Shown: positions 22,640-33,112, counted from the first letter of the stretch. The stretch is 36,266 bases of DNA from Deltaproteobacteria bacterium (GCA_021802775.1 JAJZRJ010000027.1:1-36266), one strand, 5' to 3'. Made by a program: numbers and translations. The notes: generated by a model not told the origin, from the letters alone.

Positions 22640-24271
22640 ATGGCATCGACGCAGGGGGCCGAGGCACGCCTCAAGATCGTTGAGCAGGAGTTGGCCAATT
22701 GCCTTCAAGAGAAAAAAAACGCCGAGGCAGAGTGCCACTATTACCGGGAACTCTTCGACAAGGCGCCCTTTGCCTACCAGTCACTGGACAACAACGGCGT
22801 ATTCCGCGAGGTGAACCGCGCCTGGCTCGAACTGCTCGGCTACACGGAAAAAAGTGAGGTGATCGGCAAACCATTCAGCGCCTTTGTCCACCCCAAGTGG
22901 CGCGACCGGGTCAAGGAGAATTTCCCCAAATTCAAACAACAGGGCACCATCAACGGCACGGAATACAAACTGGTCCGCAAGGACGGCATGTTCGTCGATG
23001 TCTCGGCCTGCGGCCGGATCAGCTACGACGAGAACGGTTCGGTCGTCCGAACCCACTGCCTGCTCCAGGATGTGACCGACACCAAACACGCCGAGCAAGA
23101 ACGCAAAAAAATCGAAGAGCAGATGCGCCATGTGCAGAAGCTCGAAAGCCTGGGCGTCTTGGCCGGCGGCATTGCCCACGACTTCAACAACCTGCTCATG
23201 GTCATCCTCGGCAACGCCGATCTGGCTCTTTCCAGCCTGTCGCCGGTCTCCCCGGCCCGCGAGAACATCCTGGCCATCGAAACCGCGGCGCGCCGTTCCG
23301 CCGAACTGTGCAAGCAGATGCTTGCCTACGCCGGCAAGGGCCGCTTTGTGGTGCAGGCCATCAACCTCTCCGAGATCGTCGAGGCGATGCCCCAGATGCT
23401 GGAGGTCACCGTCTCCAAAAAAAACGTGCTCAAATACAACCTCACGTCCAACCTGCCGCCGGTGGAGGCGGACATCTCCCAAATCCGGCAGGTCATCATG
23501 AACCTGGTGATCAACGCGGCCGAGGCCATCGGCGACCGCAGCGGCGTCATCTCCATCACCACCGGCGCCATGGAATGCGACACCGCGTATCTCGCCAACA
23601 CCTATGTCTACGAGCATCATTTGCCGGAAGGGGTCTATTGCTACGTCGAGGTGGCAGACACCGGCTGCGGCATGGACGACGAGATCAAGGCCCGGCTCTG
23701 CGACCCCTTCTTCACCACCAAATTCACCGGCCGGGGCCTGGGGATGTCGGCAGTACTGGGCATCGCCCGCAGCCATCGCGGGGCCCTCAAGGTCTATACC
23801 GAAAACGGCCGCGGCTCCACCATCAAGGTACTCTTCCCGGCCCTCCGGGCCGGCCAAGTCCAGCCCGACACCGTTCCCAGCTACGCCGAACCCTGCTTTG
23901 CCGGCAAGACCGTGCTGCTGGTCGACGACGAGGAAACAGTCCGCACCGTCGGCCGCCGGATGCTTGAACGCATGGGCTTTACCGTGATCGCGGCCAAGGA
24001 CGGCCGCGAGGCGGTGGACATCTTCCGGCAGCAGCACGACACCATCGACTGCGTGGTCATGGACCTGACCATGCCGCACATGGACGGCGAAGAGGCCTTC
24101 CGCGAGATGCGCCGCATCACGGGCGATGTGCAGGTAGTGCTCTCCAGCGGCTACCATGAGCAGGAGGTGACCCAACGTTTCACCGGCAAAGGGTTGGCAG
24201 GCTTCATCCAGAAGCCCTACACCATGTCGCCGCTGCGCGACGCACTGAAAACAGTCTTCAAAAAGCGGTAA
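22640..24271 (+). CDS. PAS-domain hybrid histidine kinase with C-terminal receiver
   Basis: This 543-residue protein has no membrane segment and is probably cytoplasmic. A short coiled coil (1-35) leads into a PAS domain (about 36-150, with EVNRAWLELLGYT). The histidine kinase core follows: His180 in GGIAHDFNNLLMVILGNADL, the N box VINAAEAIGD, and G boxes VADTGCGMDD and FTGRGLGMSAVLG. A receiver domain occupies about 415-543, with phospho-acceptor Asp475 (VVMDLTMPHMDG) and Lys525 (IQKPY). This architecture is common in Desulfobacterota hybrid kinases. No partner regulator is adjacent, so the target is unknown. ATG 22640 follows AAGGA. The gene ends five bases from recD, tail to tail. Confidence 0.93.
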   Translation: MASTQGAEARLKIVEQELANCLQEKKNAEAECHYYRELFDKAPFAYQSLDNNGVFREVNRAWLELLGYTEKSEVIGKPFSAFVHPKWRDRVKENFPKFKQQGTINGTEYKLVRKDGMFVDVSACGRISYDENGSVVRTHCLLQDVTDTKHAEQERKKIEEQMRHVQKLESLGVLAGGIAHDFNNLLMVILGNADLALSSLSPVSPARENILAIETAARRSAELCKQMLAYAGKGRFVVQAINLSEIVEAMPQMLEVTVSKKNVLKYNLTSNLPPVEADISQIRQVIMNLVINAAEAIGDRSGVISITTGAMECDTAYLANTYVYEHHLPEGVYCYVEVADTGCGMDDEIKARLCDPFFTTKFTGRGLGMSAVLGIARSHRGALKVYTENGRGSTIKVLFPALRAGQVQPDTVPSYAEPCFAGKTVLLVDDEETVRTVGRRMLERMGFTVIAAKDGREAVDIFRQQHDTIDCVVMDLTMPHMDGEEAFREMRRITGDVQVVLSSGYHEQEVTQRFTGKGLAGFIQKPYTMSPLRDALKTVFKKR

Positions 24272-24276
24272 GCCGC

Positions 24277-26070
24277 CTACTCGCCGGCCGTCAACCGCTG
24301 CCGCAATCCGGAATCGCGCACCACCCGCCGCGCCACCGCCTGGCGCAGAATCTCCGGCGCGCCGAACAACGTGACCGCCTTCCTGGCCCGGGAAACCGCG
24401 GTATAGAGCAACTCCCGCGTCAACACCGGCGAAGGCTCGTCCGGCAGCACCACCGCCACCCGCTCGAACTCCGACCCTTGGCTCTTGTGCACGGTCATGG
24501 CAAAGGCGGTTTCATGGGCCGGCAGCCGACCGGCGGGCAAGGCGCGCAACCGGCCACCGGCCTGATCGCTGAACCAGGCGCGCAGCGTCCCATCCGCCGG
24601 GTCCGGCCAGACCACACCGAGGTCGCCATTGAAGAGTTGCAAGGAGTAATTATTGGCCGTGATCATCAGCGGCCGCCCCTGGTACCATTCCTCTTGCGGT
24701 TGCAGCCAGCCGGCCTCGGCCAGCACCCGCACACAGAATTCATTCACGGCCCGGACCCCGGCCGGCCCACGGCGATGGGCGCAGAGGACCCGAAAGCCGT
24801 TCAGCCGGGCCAGGGCCTCGTCCGCATTGGCAGCCGCCAGATACGCTCGATATCCTTCCACGACCGCTTTGCGCAACCGGTCATTGCCGGCCAGGGGCAA
24901 CGTGGCGGGATGAAGCACCACCTCGGGATGTGAGCCGTCGAGCTGGGCCAGCATCGCCTCACTGTCGCCGGCCTTGATCTGCCGCACCAAGGCACCAATG
25001 CCCTGGCCGGCGGCGAAACGAAAACTCTCGTCAAGCTGCACCACCGAACCTGCCAGCACGGCAGCGGCGGCAGCCTCCGCGGTGGCCTCGATACCGGCGG
25101 CCAGGCAGAGGTCGCCCATGAGGGAACCCGCTTCCACCGAGGCGAGTTGGTCTTTATCGCCCAGGAGCACCAGTCGGGCCTCAGACGCCACCGCGCTAAA
25201 GAGTTTGCTCATCAGGGCAAGATCGACCATGGAGGCCTCATCCACGATCACCACCTCGGCGGGCAACGGATTGTCCAAGCCGTGGCGGAAGGTAGTGGGC
25301 GTCCGGCGCTGATACCCCAAGGCCCGGTGGATGGTGGCCGCCTCGCGGGGCAAGGCGGCACGGACCGCCTCATCCACCGGCAGGAGAGCCAGCCGCTCCT
25401 GCATCGACTGGGCCAGCCGGGCCGCGGCCTTGCCCGTGGGAGCCAGCAGCAGGATTCGCGCAAAGTCGCGGCCGCTTGCCTTGGCCAGTTCCTGTATGAG
25501 CGCCAGCAGGTAGAGGACGATGGTGGTCTTGCCGGTGCCGGGACCGCCGGAGATCACGGCCAGGCGACGGGTCGCGGCCATGATGACGGCCCGGCGCTGG
25601 GCGGGACTTGCCGTGATGTGGCTGCCGGCCAACAACCGCTCCAACACGGCGGCTGCCTCCTCGGCGGGCAGGGCCGTACCGGCCCGCAACCGAATCGCTG
25701 CAGCCAGTCGCGCCTCATAGTGCCAATAGCGGAAAAGATAGAGACGGCTGCCTGCCAGCACCAGCGGCGTCGGCGTTGAGCCGTCACCCACCAGAGAACT
25801 GGCAGCCAATGCTGCCAGCACCGGAATCGGCTCGCTTGGCCAGAATGGCACCGTGGCTAAAGCGGCGGCCATCCCCTGGTCGAGGCGGAGAAGATCGAGG
25901 CAGACATGGCCGTGGTCAATAGCCCGCCGCGCCAAGGCGGCAGCCAGCAGCACCGCCGGCGCGGCCTGCGGGTCGAGGCGCGCCAGGCTCTGGGCAAAAT
26001 AGCGGTCAACCGGGGCGAGATGCTCCGCGGCAATCAATTCGTGCAAAGCGGCAGAGAGGAGGGTGTCCAT
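24277..26070 (-). CDS. recD: RecD, exodeoxyribonuclease V alpha subunit
   Basis: This 597-residue superfamily 1B helicase is the fast 5'-3' motor of RecBCD. The helical N-terminal domain (1-150) is followed by the Walker A motif ISGGPGTGKTT, the Walker B region VVIVDEASMVDLALM, GDKDQLASVEAGSL, and the C-terminal motif VHKSQGSEFERV with YTAVSRARKAVTLFG. Length is close to the Escherichia coli protein (608). The ATG at 26070 shares one base with the recB stop (TAATG) and has GGAGGGA just upstream. It is last in recC-recB-recD. All helicase motifs are present. Confidence 0.95.
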   Translation of the reverse strand: MDTLLSAALHELIAAEHLAPVDRYFAQSLARLDPQAAPAVLLAAALARRAIDHGHVCLDLLRLDQGMAAALATVPFWPSEPIPVLAALAASSLVGDGSTPTPLVLAGSRLYLFRYWHYEARLAAAIRLRAGTALPAEEAAAVLERLLAGSHITASPAQRRAVIMAATRRLAVISGGPGTGKTTIVLYLLALIQELAKASGRDFARILLLAPTGKAAARLAQSMQERLALLPVDEAVRAALPREAATIHRALGYQRRTPTTFRHGLDNPLPAEVVIVDEASMVDLALMSKLFSAVASEARLVLLGDKDQLASVEAGSLMGDLCLAAGIEATAEAAAAAVLAGSVVQLDESFRFAAGQGIGALVRQIKAGDSEAMLAQLDGSHPEVVLHPATLPLAGNDRLRKAVVEGYRAYLAAANADEALARLNGFRVLCAHRRGPAGVRAVNEFCVRVLAEAGWLQPQEEWYQGRPLMITANNYSLQLFNGDLGVVWPDPADGTLRAWFSDQAGGRLRALPAGRLPAHETAFAMTVHKSQGSEFERVAVVLPDEPSPVLTRELLYTAVSRARKAVTLFGAPEILRQAVARRVVRDSGLRQRLTAGE

Positions 26071-29000
26071 TATTCCCTCCCGGCGAAGAGTTCGGTAAGG
26101 GCGGTGAGCCGGATCGCGGGCGGCCGGTCGTAAAAGACGCCGCTGCCGGGCGAATCCTGACGCATTCCCTTGAGGAAAAGATAGAAAACCCCGCCGAAGT
26201 GCTCGTCATGGCGATAATTCGCCAGCCGCAGGCGGAGATAGCGTTCCAGAGCCAGAGTGTAGAGATGGTACTGAAGATAATAGTGGTGGTCGGCCATGGC
26301 GCGGCGGAGCGCCGGCTGATCGTAATCCTGGTAGCGGTCGCCGAGATGGTTGCTCTTGTAATCGACGATGTACCACCGGCCCTGATGCTCGAAAACCAGA
26401 TCGACAAAGCCCTTCAGATAGCCGGCCAGCGGCACGAAGGCCAGGGTTCCCAGGCGAGCGGCGTAGTCGGCCAGCGCACCCTCCGCCTCGACGGCCATGG
26501 CCTGCGCCAGTTCCTGATGACCCACCGCGCCGCGACCGGTGGCCGAGCAGACCGGGAAGAGAAAGGGCAGCTCGTGCAGCCGCCGCTCCGGGGTAATGTC
26601 GCGCAGGGCAAAGGCATCCGGAGTCAACGGGGTGGCGAACATCTGTTGCATTGCCAGACAGACCGGTTCCTGCCACCGCTCCGCTGCAAACCCAAAGGCG
26701 CGGAGCTGCTCGGCCACCAAGGGCACGAGTTCAGGCGCAGCGCCTTGAAAATTCGCCAGTTCCAGCACCCGGTGGAAGAAATTACCCGCGGTGGCACCCT
26801 TGGGAAACTCGGCCAGCGCCACCTCGCTGGCCAGGGTATCCTCTGGCGCGAGAACAGCCGCGGCCTCGTCGTAGTCACGCTCCTCCTCCGGCCTGGTCGC
26901 CGTGGCGCTGGCCGTAAGCCCCGAGAAGCTGCCGATCCGCCAGAAGCGATCCGCCGGGACCGCCGGCACCGGGCAAGGGGACAGCGCCGTGGTCCCAATG
27001 GTCACAGCCAGAGGCCGCACCCGCGCCCCGGGATCAATCACCCGCAGACTCCAGCCTTGTTCCTCGGCAACCCGCCGGGCGAGCTGGCCGAAGAGTTCGG
27101 CATGGGAAAAGCCCTTCATCCGGCTGAACCAGTCGCCAAGATCAGGGGGCGGCGCGGTGCCCCGATGGAGCAGATAGGCCAGGGCCGACGAGGAATAGGA
27201 GGAAGCGCCGGCCCACGGGATGAGGCAGCAGTGTTTGGCGCGGGTAATCGCCACATAGAGGAGCCGCAGGTTCTCGGCAAACTCCTCCCGCTCGTGCAGT
27301 GCCAACTGGTGCGCAGCGGGAAAAAGCGCGAGCCTGCCGCCCCAGTCGGCGGCCGGCTCGTGATAGGTCAGGAATTTGGGGGTCGGCCGCCGGTGGTTCA
27401 TGCCCTTCCACAGATAGGGGCAGTAGACCACGGGATATTGCAATCCCTTGCTGCGGTGGATGGTGACGAGCTGCACGGCCTCGGCATCGCTCTCCAGGCG
27501 CAATTCCGCCTCCTCGGCGCCCCCCTGGTCGCGGCATTGCTCGGCCAGCCAGGCGCACAGGGCCAGGGGGCGGCAGTGGGTTCGCTGCTCGTGGGCATGG
27601 ATGAGTTCGCTCAAATGGCGCAGGTTGGTGAGCCGCCGCAGGCCGTCGGCGTAGCGGACAAGCCGCGCGGTCACTCCGGCCTCCTCGCGGCACTGCCCCA
27701 TGAACCGCATAAAACCGTGGTCGCGCCACAGTTGATGCCAACGGCCAAAGCGGCCGATCCATGCCTGCAGGGCCTGCTCGTCGCTGTCGAGCTGCAACAG
27801 CTCCGCGGCGGTAAGCCCGAGATAATCGGTGACCAGGGCGGAACGCAGCCGCACCGATTCGGCCGGTTCCGCGGCAGCCCACAGCAGCAGGAGCAATTCC
27901 CGCGCCTCGTGGCTATCGAAGACGCTCGCCCGGCTCTGCAGCACCGCGGCCACGCCATGGCGATGGAGCGCCTGCTGTACCTCGGCGGCCTGGTCGTTGG
28001 CCCGGACCAGCACCGCGATGTCGGCCGGCCGCACTGCCCGCCCCTCGATCCGCGTACCGCTTGCCAGCAGCCGGACGATGTCGCGGGCCACCAACTCCGG
28101 CATCAACTCACCAAGGGCGGTGGCGGAAATCCGGTTGCCACGGGGGATGGGATACTCCGCCGGCAGGGCGAGAAACTGGAGCGGCGCCTGCCACGCCCCC
28201 TGCCCCTGCCACCGCTCCTCGGTGTGGGCGCCGGAGACCGGCGAAAAGACGATGCGTCCATCGAGGAACGGGCTAACGCCGCCGCCAAAGAGGCGATTCA
28301 CCGCGCCCACCAGGGCGTTGTCCGCCCGCCAGTTGGTGGTCATGGTATGGCAGTCGCCGGCATCGCCCGCGGCCTTGAGGTAGGCGAAGATATCGGCCCC
28401 GCGGAAGGCGTAGATCGCCTGTTTGGGATCGCCGATCAGGAAAAGTCCCGTCTGCTCTGGCTCCTTGCCATAGATCGTCTGGAAGATCCGGTACTGGACC
28501 GGGTCGGTGTCCTGGAACTCGTCGATGAGCGCCACCGGATAGTTGCCGCGGATGAGCGCGGCCAGCGCCGGGCCGCCGGGGCCGGCCAGCGCCCGGTCGA
28601 GACCGTGGAGCAGATCGTCGAAGGACTGCGCCTGGTCGCGGTAAAGACGGCGGGGCAACTCGGTCCGCGCGAAGGCAGCCAGCCGCGCCAGGGTCGCAGC
28701 CAGAAATCCCTGCCGCAACTCGGCCACCGCCGCGACATAACGCTGCCACCCCGCGAAGAAGGGGTGATTCGGGATCTCGCCTTTTTTGATCGCCGTGGCC
28801 GTGCAGATCTTCTTGCGGCCGGTACCGGTGAAAGCGTCGGGAGTCAGCAACTCGCTCCCTGCGGGCAGGATGAAGGAACAAGGCGCAGTGGCATCGAGAT
28901 AGACCGCCAGCCGGTCAAGCAGGCCCGAGGCCATTTTGACCCGGAACTCCTTGGTAAATCCGGCGGTTTCGCAAGTGGCGCGGATCGCCGCACTCTCCTG

Positions 29001-29672
29001 CTGCCACACCGCCCGGGCCTCGCCAAAGGTCGTCAACGCGTGACGCAGCAGCTGCTCGCGGTCAACGACCAGCGGGCCGGTGACCGGAAATTCACGGTGC
29101 CGCACCGCCTCCCGGGCCAGCGCCAGCAACTCGGGTTCGGCCAGGGTTTCGTGGAAAAGGGCAACCAGGCGCGGTTCCTCGGCGTGGCTCAGGGTGGCGA
29201 GAAAGTCGTGCAGCACCTCCCGCACCAGCGGCGCAACCTGCCCCACCAGTTCCAGGTCGAAAGGCATGCCGCTTTCAAAAGCGCCCCGTTGCAACATGCG
29301 GTGGCAAAAGCCGTGGATGGTGGTGATCGCCGCCTCGTCGATGCTGCCCAGCGCCTTTTGCAGCAGGGCCAGGTCGGTAGCGCGATCACGGCGTGTTGCC
29401 AGCAGATCGATCAAAAATTGATCCTTACCGGCCTCGCCGCTCTCCAGGGCATGGATGGCGGCCTGCAACCGGCTGCGCACCCGTTCGTGCAGTTCCGCTG
29501 TGGCCGCCTCGGTGAAGGTGACCACCAGAATCTGTTCCACCCCCAGTCGTCGCGTGAGCAGCAGCCGGATATAAAGGGAGGCGATGGAATAGGTCTTGCC
29601 GGTGCCGGCGCTGGCCTCGATAAGCCGCACGCCGGCAAGCGGCAGGGTCATGGGCGCAAAGGGCGTGCTCAT
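26070..29672 (-). CDS. recB: RecB, exodeoxyribonuclease V beta subunit
   Basis: This 1200-residue UvrD-type 3'-5' helicase and nuclease processes double-strand ends and loads RecA. Walker A is EASAGTGKTYSIASLY near the N-terminus. Further motifs are LIDEFQDTDPVQYRIF, FLIGDPKQAIYAFRGAD, and HRSKGLQYPVVY with LLYVAITRAKHCC. The C-terminal nuclease domain has GFVDLVFEHQGRWYIVDYKSNHLG, containing the catalytic Asp-(x)n-Asp-Tyr-Lys set, and YYLQYHLYTLALERYLR. Nothing is truncated. The start overlaps the recC stop by four bases (ATGA) and the stop overlaps recD. The long reading frame on the opposite strand is a GC-bias shadow. Confidence 0.96.
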   Translation of the reverse strand: MSTPFAPMTLPLAGVRLIEASAGTGKTYSIASLYIRLLLTRRLGVEQILVVTFTEAATAELHERVRSRLQAAIHALESGEAGKDQFLIDLLATRRDRATDLALLQKALGSIDEAAITTIHGFCHRMLQRGAFESGMPFDLELVGQVAPLVREVLHDFLATLSHAEEPRLVALFHETLAEPELLALAREAVRHREFPVTGPLVVDREQLLRHALTTFGEARAVWQQESAAIRATCETAGFTKEFRVKMASGLLDRLAVYLDATAPCSFILPAGSELLTPDAFTGTGRKKICTATAIKKGEIPNHPFFAGWQRYVAAVAELRQGFLAATLARLAAFARTELPRRLYRDQAQSFDDLLHGLDRALAGPGGPALAALIRGNYPVALIDEFQDTDPVQYRIFQTIYGKEPEQTGLFLIGDPKQAIYAFRGADIFAYLKAAGDAGDCHTMTTNWRADNALVGAVNRLFGGGVSPFLDGRIVFSPVSGAHTEERWQGQGAWQAPLQFLALPAEYPIPRGNRISATALGELMPELVARDIVRLLASGTRIEGRAVRPADIAVLVRANDQAAEVQQALHRHGVAAVLQSRASVFDSHEARELLLLLWAAAEPAESVRLRSALVTDYLGLTAAELLQLDSDEQALQAWIGRFGRWHQLWRDHGFMRFMGQCREEAGVTARLVRYADGLRRLTNLRHLSELIHAHEQRTHCRPLALCAWLAEQCRDQGGAEEAELRLESDAEAVQLVTIHRSKGLQYPVVYCPYLWKGMNHRRPTPKFLTYHEPAADWGGRLALFPAAHQLALHEREEFAENLRLLYVAITRAKHCCLIPWAGASSYSSSALAYLLHRGTAPPPDLGDWFSRMKGFSHAELFGQLARRVAEEQGWSLRVIDPGARVRPLAVTIGTTALSPCPVPAVPADRFWRIGSFSGLTASATATRPEEERDYDEAAAVLAPEDTLASEVALAEFPKGATAGNFFHRVLELANFQGAAPELVPLVAEQLRAFGFAAERWQEPVCLAMQQMFATPLTPDAFALRDITPERRLHELPFLFPVCSATGRGAVGHQELAQAMAVEAEGALADYAARLGTLAFVPLAGYLKGFVDLVFEHQGRWYIVDYKSNHLGDRYQDYDQPALRRAMADHHYYLQYHLYTLALERYLRLRLANYRHDEHFGGVFYLFLKGMRQDSPGSGVFYDRPPAIRLTALTELFAGRE

Positions 29673-32600
29673 GCCGGGTGCTCCAGGTGGTCGAGGAGCG
29701 GTCCGAAAACCTGCACCGCCAGGATGGCAAACTCCGCAGCCAGGACACGGTCGGAGAAGAAGTCACGGCCAAAGACCTTCTGCACGTAGGGGTCCATTCC
29801 CTCGGCCGGTGCGCCGCTGCCATATGCACTGGGGGTAAAGGCGCGCCACGCCGCACGGCGTGCCTCTTCTTCCCCCTTGCCGGCAGCCACGGCCTCGGCA
29901 TAGGCTTGGGCCGCGACCGGGAAAAAGGGCAGCGGCCGTCCCTCCCCCTCGCGGTGCAATCTTGCCAGTTCAGCGAGCAACGATGCTGCTCCGGCGACCG
30001 GTCGATAGAACGCGATTTCCACCTCCTCCTTCTCGCCCCGGCCGACCAGCACGGTTTGCACGGCGCGTTCAGGCGAGATGGCGCAGGCCGTGAGATGATC
30101 GAGCCAGCAGGAAAGATGGAAAAACGGGTTCAGCTTACCCGGCCGCAAACGCAACAGACCCCAGTCGTACCGGTCGTGCAGGGCGCCGGCCAAGTGGAGA
30201 TCACCCCCCAGGGGCAAATCGACCGTGACGGTGCTCGGGGTGGCGCCGCGCTGCTGCCGCGCCTGTTCCGCCCTGATCGGCGTGATCTGCCGCCACAAAT
30301 CCTGCAGCACTGCCGGCCCCGCGCCGCCGGAGGGCAGCACCCCTTTGGCCTGCAACAAGACGGTCAATTCCTCCAGGGCCGCCTCATTCGGCTGATCCAG
30401 CAGCAGGTTGCCGAATGCGTACCGTTCCAAGGCGTTGAGAGTAAGAGGTTCCCGATCGGGAATGGTTTCCTCACCATCGTGCAGCAACAGGTCGAGCCGC
30501 TGGCGGCAGAAAAAACGGGCGGGATTGCGGAAAAATTGCCGCAGGTCGGCAAGCGCCACCATCCCGCCAGCTGTATCCAGCAGGGGCAGGTTGCCGGCAA
30601 AGGAGGGCGGCGCCACCGGCGGCGCCAGCCCGGCCTGGGCCGCGCGATGATACTCCGGGGCGAAGCTGATCAGCCCTGGTTCCTCACCCGTGAAATAACG
30701 CGGATTGAAAGGCTGCAACGGATGCTCCACCACCAGCCGCGCCACCACCCTTTTGCGGCGCTCTTCGGCCGAGCTGCCCGCTTGTTCATCCGGCAACGCG
30801 CACGCTTCGGCCAGACAATCGAGCAGTTCATCCACCACCACCGACGGCGGCAGCGCCGCATTGTCCCGGCTGCTGCGACCGACGTAACTGAGGTACAACC
30901 GCTGCCGTGCCGCCAGCAACGCCTCCAGAAAAAGATAACGGTCGTCGTTGCGGCGGGAGCGGTCGCCCCGCAGGGGATTGCGGGCAACCAGGTCGAAACT
31001 TACCGCGTGATGCAGGCGCGGAAAGGCGCCGTCGTTGAGCCCCAGCAGGCAGATGACCGCAAAGGGAATGGTGCGCATGGGCAGCATGGCGCAGAAGGTG
31101 ACCCCGCCCTGAAGAAACCCGTGACTGCCGTAATCGCTTTCAAGCCGTGCCCGGAGCAGTCGGGCATAGGCCGGCAACGTCATGGCCCGGGTATTACCGA
31201 CCCGCGCGGTATCATCGGCCAGGGCAGCGGCCGCATCGAGGATCTGCCGGTGCTGCCACCCTTCTTCGGGCCCATTGCGGAAGAGGGCGGCCAGCAGCGC
31301 CGCCATTGCCTCCTGCCACTCCGCGAGGGTGCGCGCCTCGCCGCTCCGGGCAGCCCAGGTCAGCAGGGTATCGCCATAGGTGAGGAAGCGACCCAGCAGC
31401 TCGGCGTCCTGGCCCTCCAGTTCGTCATAGGCCAGCACCCCCTGCCAGCAGAAACGCTCGCCAGCCGGCATGGCATAACCGAGCAGCAGGCGGTCGAAGC
31501 CGAAGCCCCAGGTATTCTGGCGTTCCGCCGGCTGGCCGTGGCGGGCGCGGTCGGCCTCGTCAATGCCCCAGCGGATGCCGCTCTCAATGGTCCAGCGCTC
31601 CAGGGTCGGCAGCTCTTCTACCGCGATACCGAAACGTTCCCGCACCGGCACACAGGCAAGGAGGTCAAGGACCCGCGGGGCGGTAAGCCGGCCGGGCAAC
31701 AAGGCAAGCAGCGAAAAGAACGCCTCAATGAGTGGCGCCTCACGGCCCACGGAACGGTCGGCGATGCGAAACGGAATGTAGCGCGGGTCGGCCGGATCGC
31801 GGCCGAAGACCGCTTCGACAAAGGGCGCATAGGTCTCGATGTCCGGCACCATCACCGCGATATCGCGCGGCTGCACCCCTTCCCGGCCAAGCATGGCGAG
31901 CAACTGATCCTGCAACACCTCCACCTCCCGCAAGGGGCTGTGGCAGCAATGGATGACCAGGGAATCATCTGCCGCGGCCAAGAGAACCGGCTGGCACGCC
32001 GCTTCGACGGCACGGTGGTGGCGATGGCGGAGCCGCAGGATATCGTTCTGCAGATGGTGCAGCACGGAACGCGGTGCCTCATGGGCAACAAAAAAGGCAT
32101 GGTCGGCCATCGCGCTTGCCACCCGCTCTTCGAGCAACACCTGAAAATCGCGGCCCAGGGTGCCGAGGGAGGCGAGCAGCGGATGGCCGGCATCGAGATG
32201 GAGATCGTCTGGCGCCGCTCCGCCCTGGCCCTGGCGCAGCAGCCGAGCGACCGCCGCAGATGATGCGGTCTCGCCCCAGTATTCCTCGGCCGGCGAAAAG
32301 AGCAGCAGATGCACCGGCAGGTGGTTGGCGAGCTCCGCCAGCAGGCTCAGATAAACCGGCGGCAGGGTGGTGATGCCGAAGAGAAAAAGCCGGTCCGGCA
32401 ACACCGTTCGGTTGCAAAAACGGCCGGCCTGCAGTTCCCGGTACGCCTCGCGGTAGAGGGTGGCCGGCGAAACGAGCCGATTGGCCACCACCCGCCACAA
32501 CAGCGGCTGCCAGCCCTCCCCCGCCTCGGGCACACTATTGCCGCCCGCCTCCCATTCCAGCACCATCTCCGGCCGGAACACCGCATACTGGTCAAAGACC

Positions 32601-32995
32601 CGGGCGATCCGCTCGGCCAGCTGCAACCACTTCATATCATCGCCGCCACCGGCAAAATAGCGCGCGATCGGCGCGAACTCCGGCTTATCGAGCTGAACCG
32701 GCAACTCTTCCAGAATGGCCAGACAGAGGCGATCGCGGTTCCAGTCGGCGGCCAGGGCGGCGCGTTCGCCCAAGGTGGCGACCAGCAACCGCTCGATCAG
32801 CTGGCGCGGGTGGGGAAAATCCGGATTGGCCCAAACCCCGAAGCAATCCGCCAGTTGCATGGCAAGCCAGGTGGCCATACCCTTGCTCTGCACCACGATG
32901 CACTCGCGGCTGAAGGGAGAGGCGAGCGGCTCGGCGCACAGCTCGGCCAGGCAGGCGGCCAGGGTCTCGACCCGGTTGCTGCGGTAAAGGTGCAT
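29669..32995 (-). CDS. recC: RecC, exodeoxyribonuclease V gamma subunit
   Basis: This 1108-residue subunit bridges RecB and RecD and, in Escherichia coli, recognises Chi as single-stranded DNA passes through it. The N-terminal helicase-like fold starts MHLYRSNRVETLAACLAEL and includes the family segment VQSKGMATWLAMQLADCFGVWAN. Further on are LLFSPAEEYWGE, DIAVMVPDIETYAPFVEAVFG and PMRTIPFAVICLLGLNDGAFPR, all typical of RecC. As expected, helicase motifs are degenerate, and there is no Walker A. The start ATG at 32995 lacks a clear ribosome site. It is the first gene of the recCBD operon. Chi specificity in this organism cannot be predicted from the sequence. Confidence 0.94.
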   Translation of the reverse strand: MHLYRSNRVETLAACLAELCAEPLASPFSRECIVVQSKGMATWLAMQLADCFGVWANPDFPHPRQLIERLLVATLGERAALAADWNRDRLCLAILEELPVQLDKPEFAPIARYFAGGGDDMKWLQLAERIARVFDQYAVFRPEMVLEWEAGGNSVPEAGEGWQPLLWRVVANRLVSPATLYREAYRELQAGRFCNRTVLPDRLFLFGITTLPPVYLSLLAELANHLPVHLLLFSPAEEYWGETASSAAVARLLRQGQGGAAPDDLHLDAGHPLLASLGTLGRDFQVLLEERVASAMADHAFFVAHEAPRSVLHHLQNDILRLRHRHHRAVEAACQPVLLAAADDSLVIHCCHSPLREVEVLQDQLLAMLGREGVQPRDIAVMVPDIETYAPFVEAVFGRDPADPRYIPFRIADRSVGREAPLIEAFFSLLALLPGRLTAPRVLDLLACVPVRERFGIAVEELPTLERWTIESGIRWGIDEADRARHGQPAERQNTWGFGFDRLLLGYAMPAGERFCWQGVLAYDELEGQDAELLGRFLTYGDTLLTWAARSGEARTLAEWQEAMAALLAALFRNGPEEGWQHRQILDAAAALADDTARVGNTRAMTLPAYARLLRARLESDYGSHGFLQGGVTFCAMLPMRTIPFAVICLLGLNDGAFPRLHHAVSFDLVARNPLRGDRSRRNDDRYLFLEALLAARQRLYLSYVGRSSRDNAALPPSVVVDELLDCLAEACALPDEQAGSSAEERRKRVVARLVVEHPLQPFNPRYFTGEEPGLISFAPEYHRAAQAGLAPPVAPPSFAGNLPLLDTAGGMVALADLRQFFRNPARFFCRQRLDLLLHDGEETIPDREPLTLNALERYAFGNLLLDQPNEAALEELTVLLQAKGVLPSGGAGPAVLQDLWRQITPIRAEQARQQRGATPSTVTVDLPLGGDLHLAGALHDRYDWGLLRLRPGKLNPFFHLSCWLDHLTACAISPERAVQTVLVGRGEKEEVEIAFYRPVAGAASLLAELARLHREGEGRPLPFFPVAAQAYAEAVAAGKGEEEARRAAWRAFTPSAYGSGAPAEGMDPYVQKVFGRDFFSDRVLAAEFAILAVQVFGPLLDHLEHPA

Positions 32996-33112
32996 GTCAG
33001 GGCAAATGGCTGAACAGATGAGGGTGGTTCATGCCACAGTAGTTCCCGGAAGCGGGAAAAGAGTCAAAGTCTTTTTCAGGTCGTTGTTCGGATTGCGCAA
33101 ACGGCCGCTGGC

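Noticed and set aside
26199-29789. Open frame of 1196 codons on the plus strand opposite recB
   Set aside because: The recB strand carries full helicase and nuclease motifs; the opposite translation has none and is a codon-bias shadow.
29678-32263. Open frame of 861 codons on the plus strand opposite recC
   Set aside because: Same reasoning: no domain, Gln/Arg/Gly-rich, exactly antisense to recC.
33036-33056. Small hairpin TTCCCG-GAAG-CGGGAA upstream of recC
   Set aside because: Six-base stem without a T-run; too weak to call a terminator or operator.
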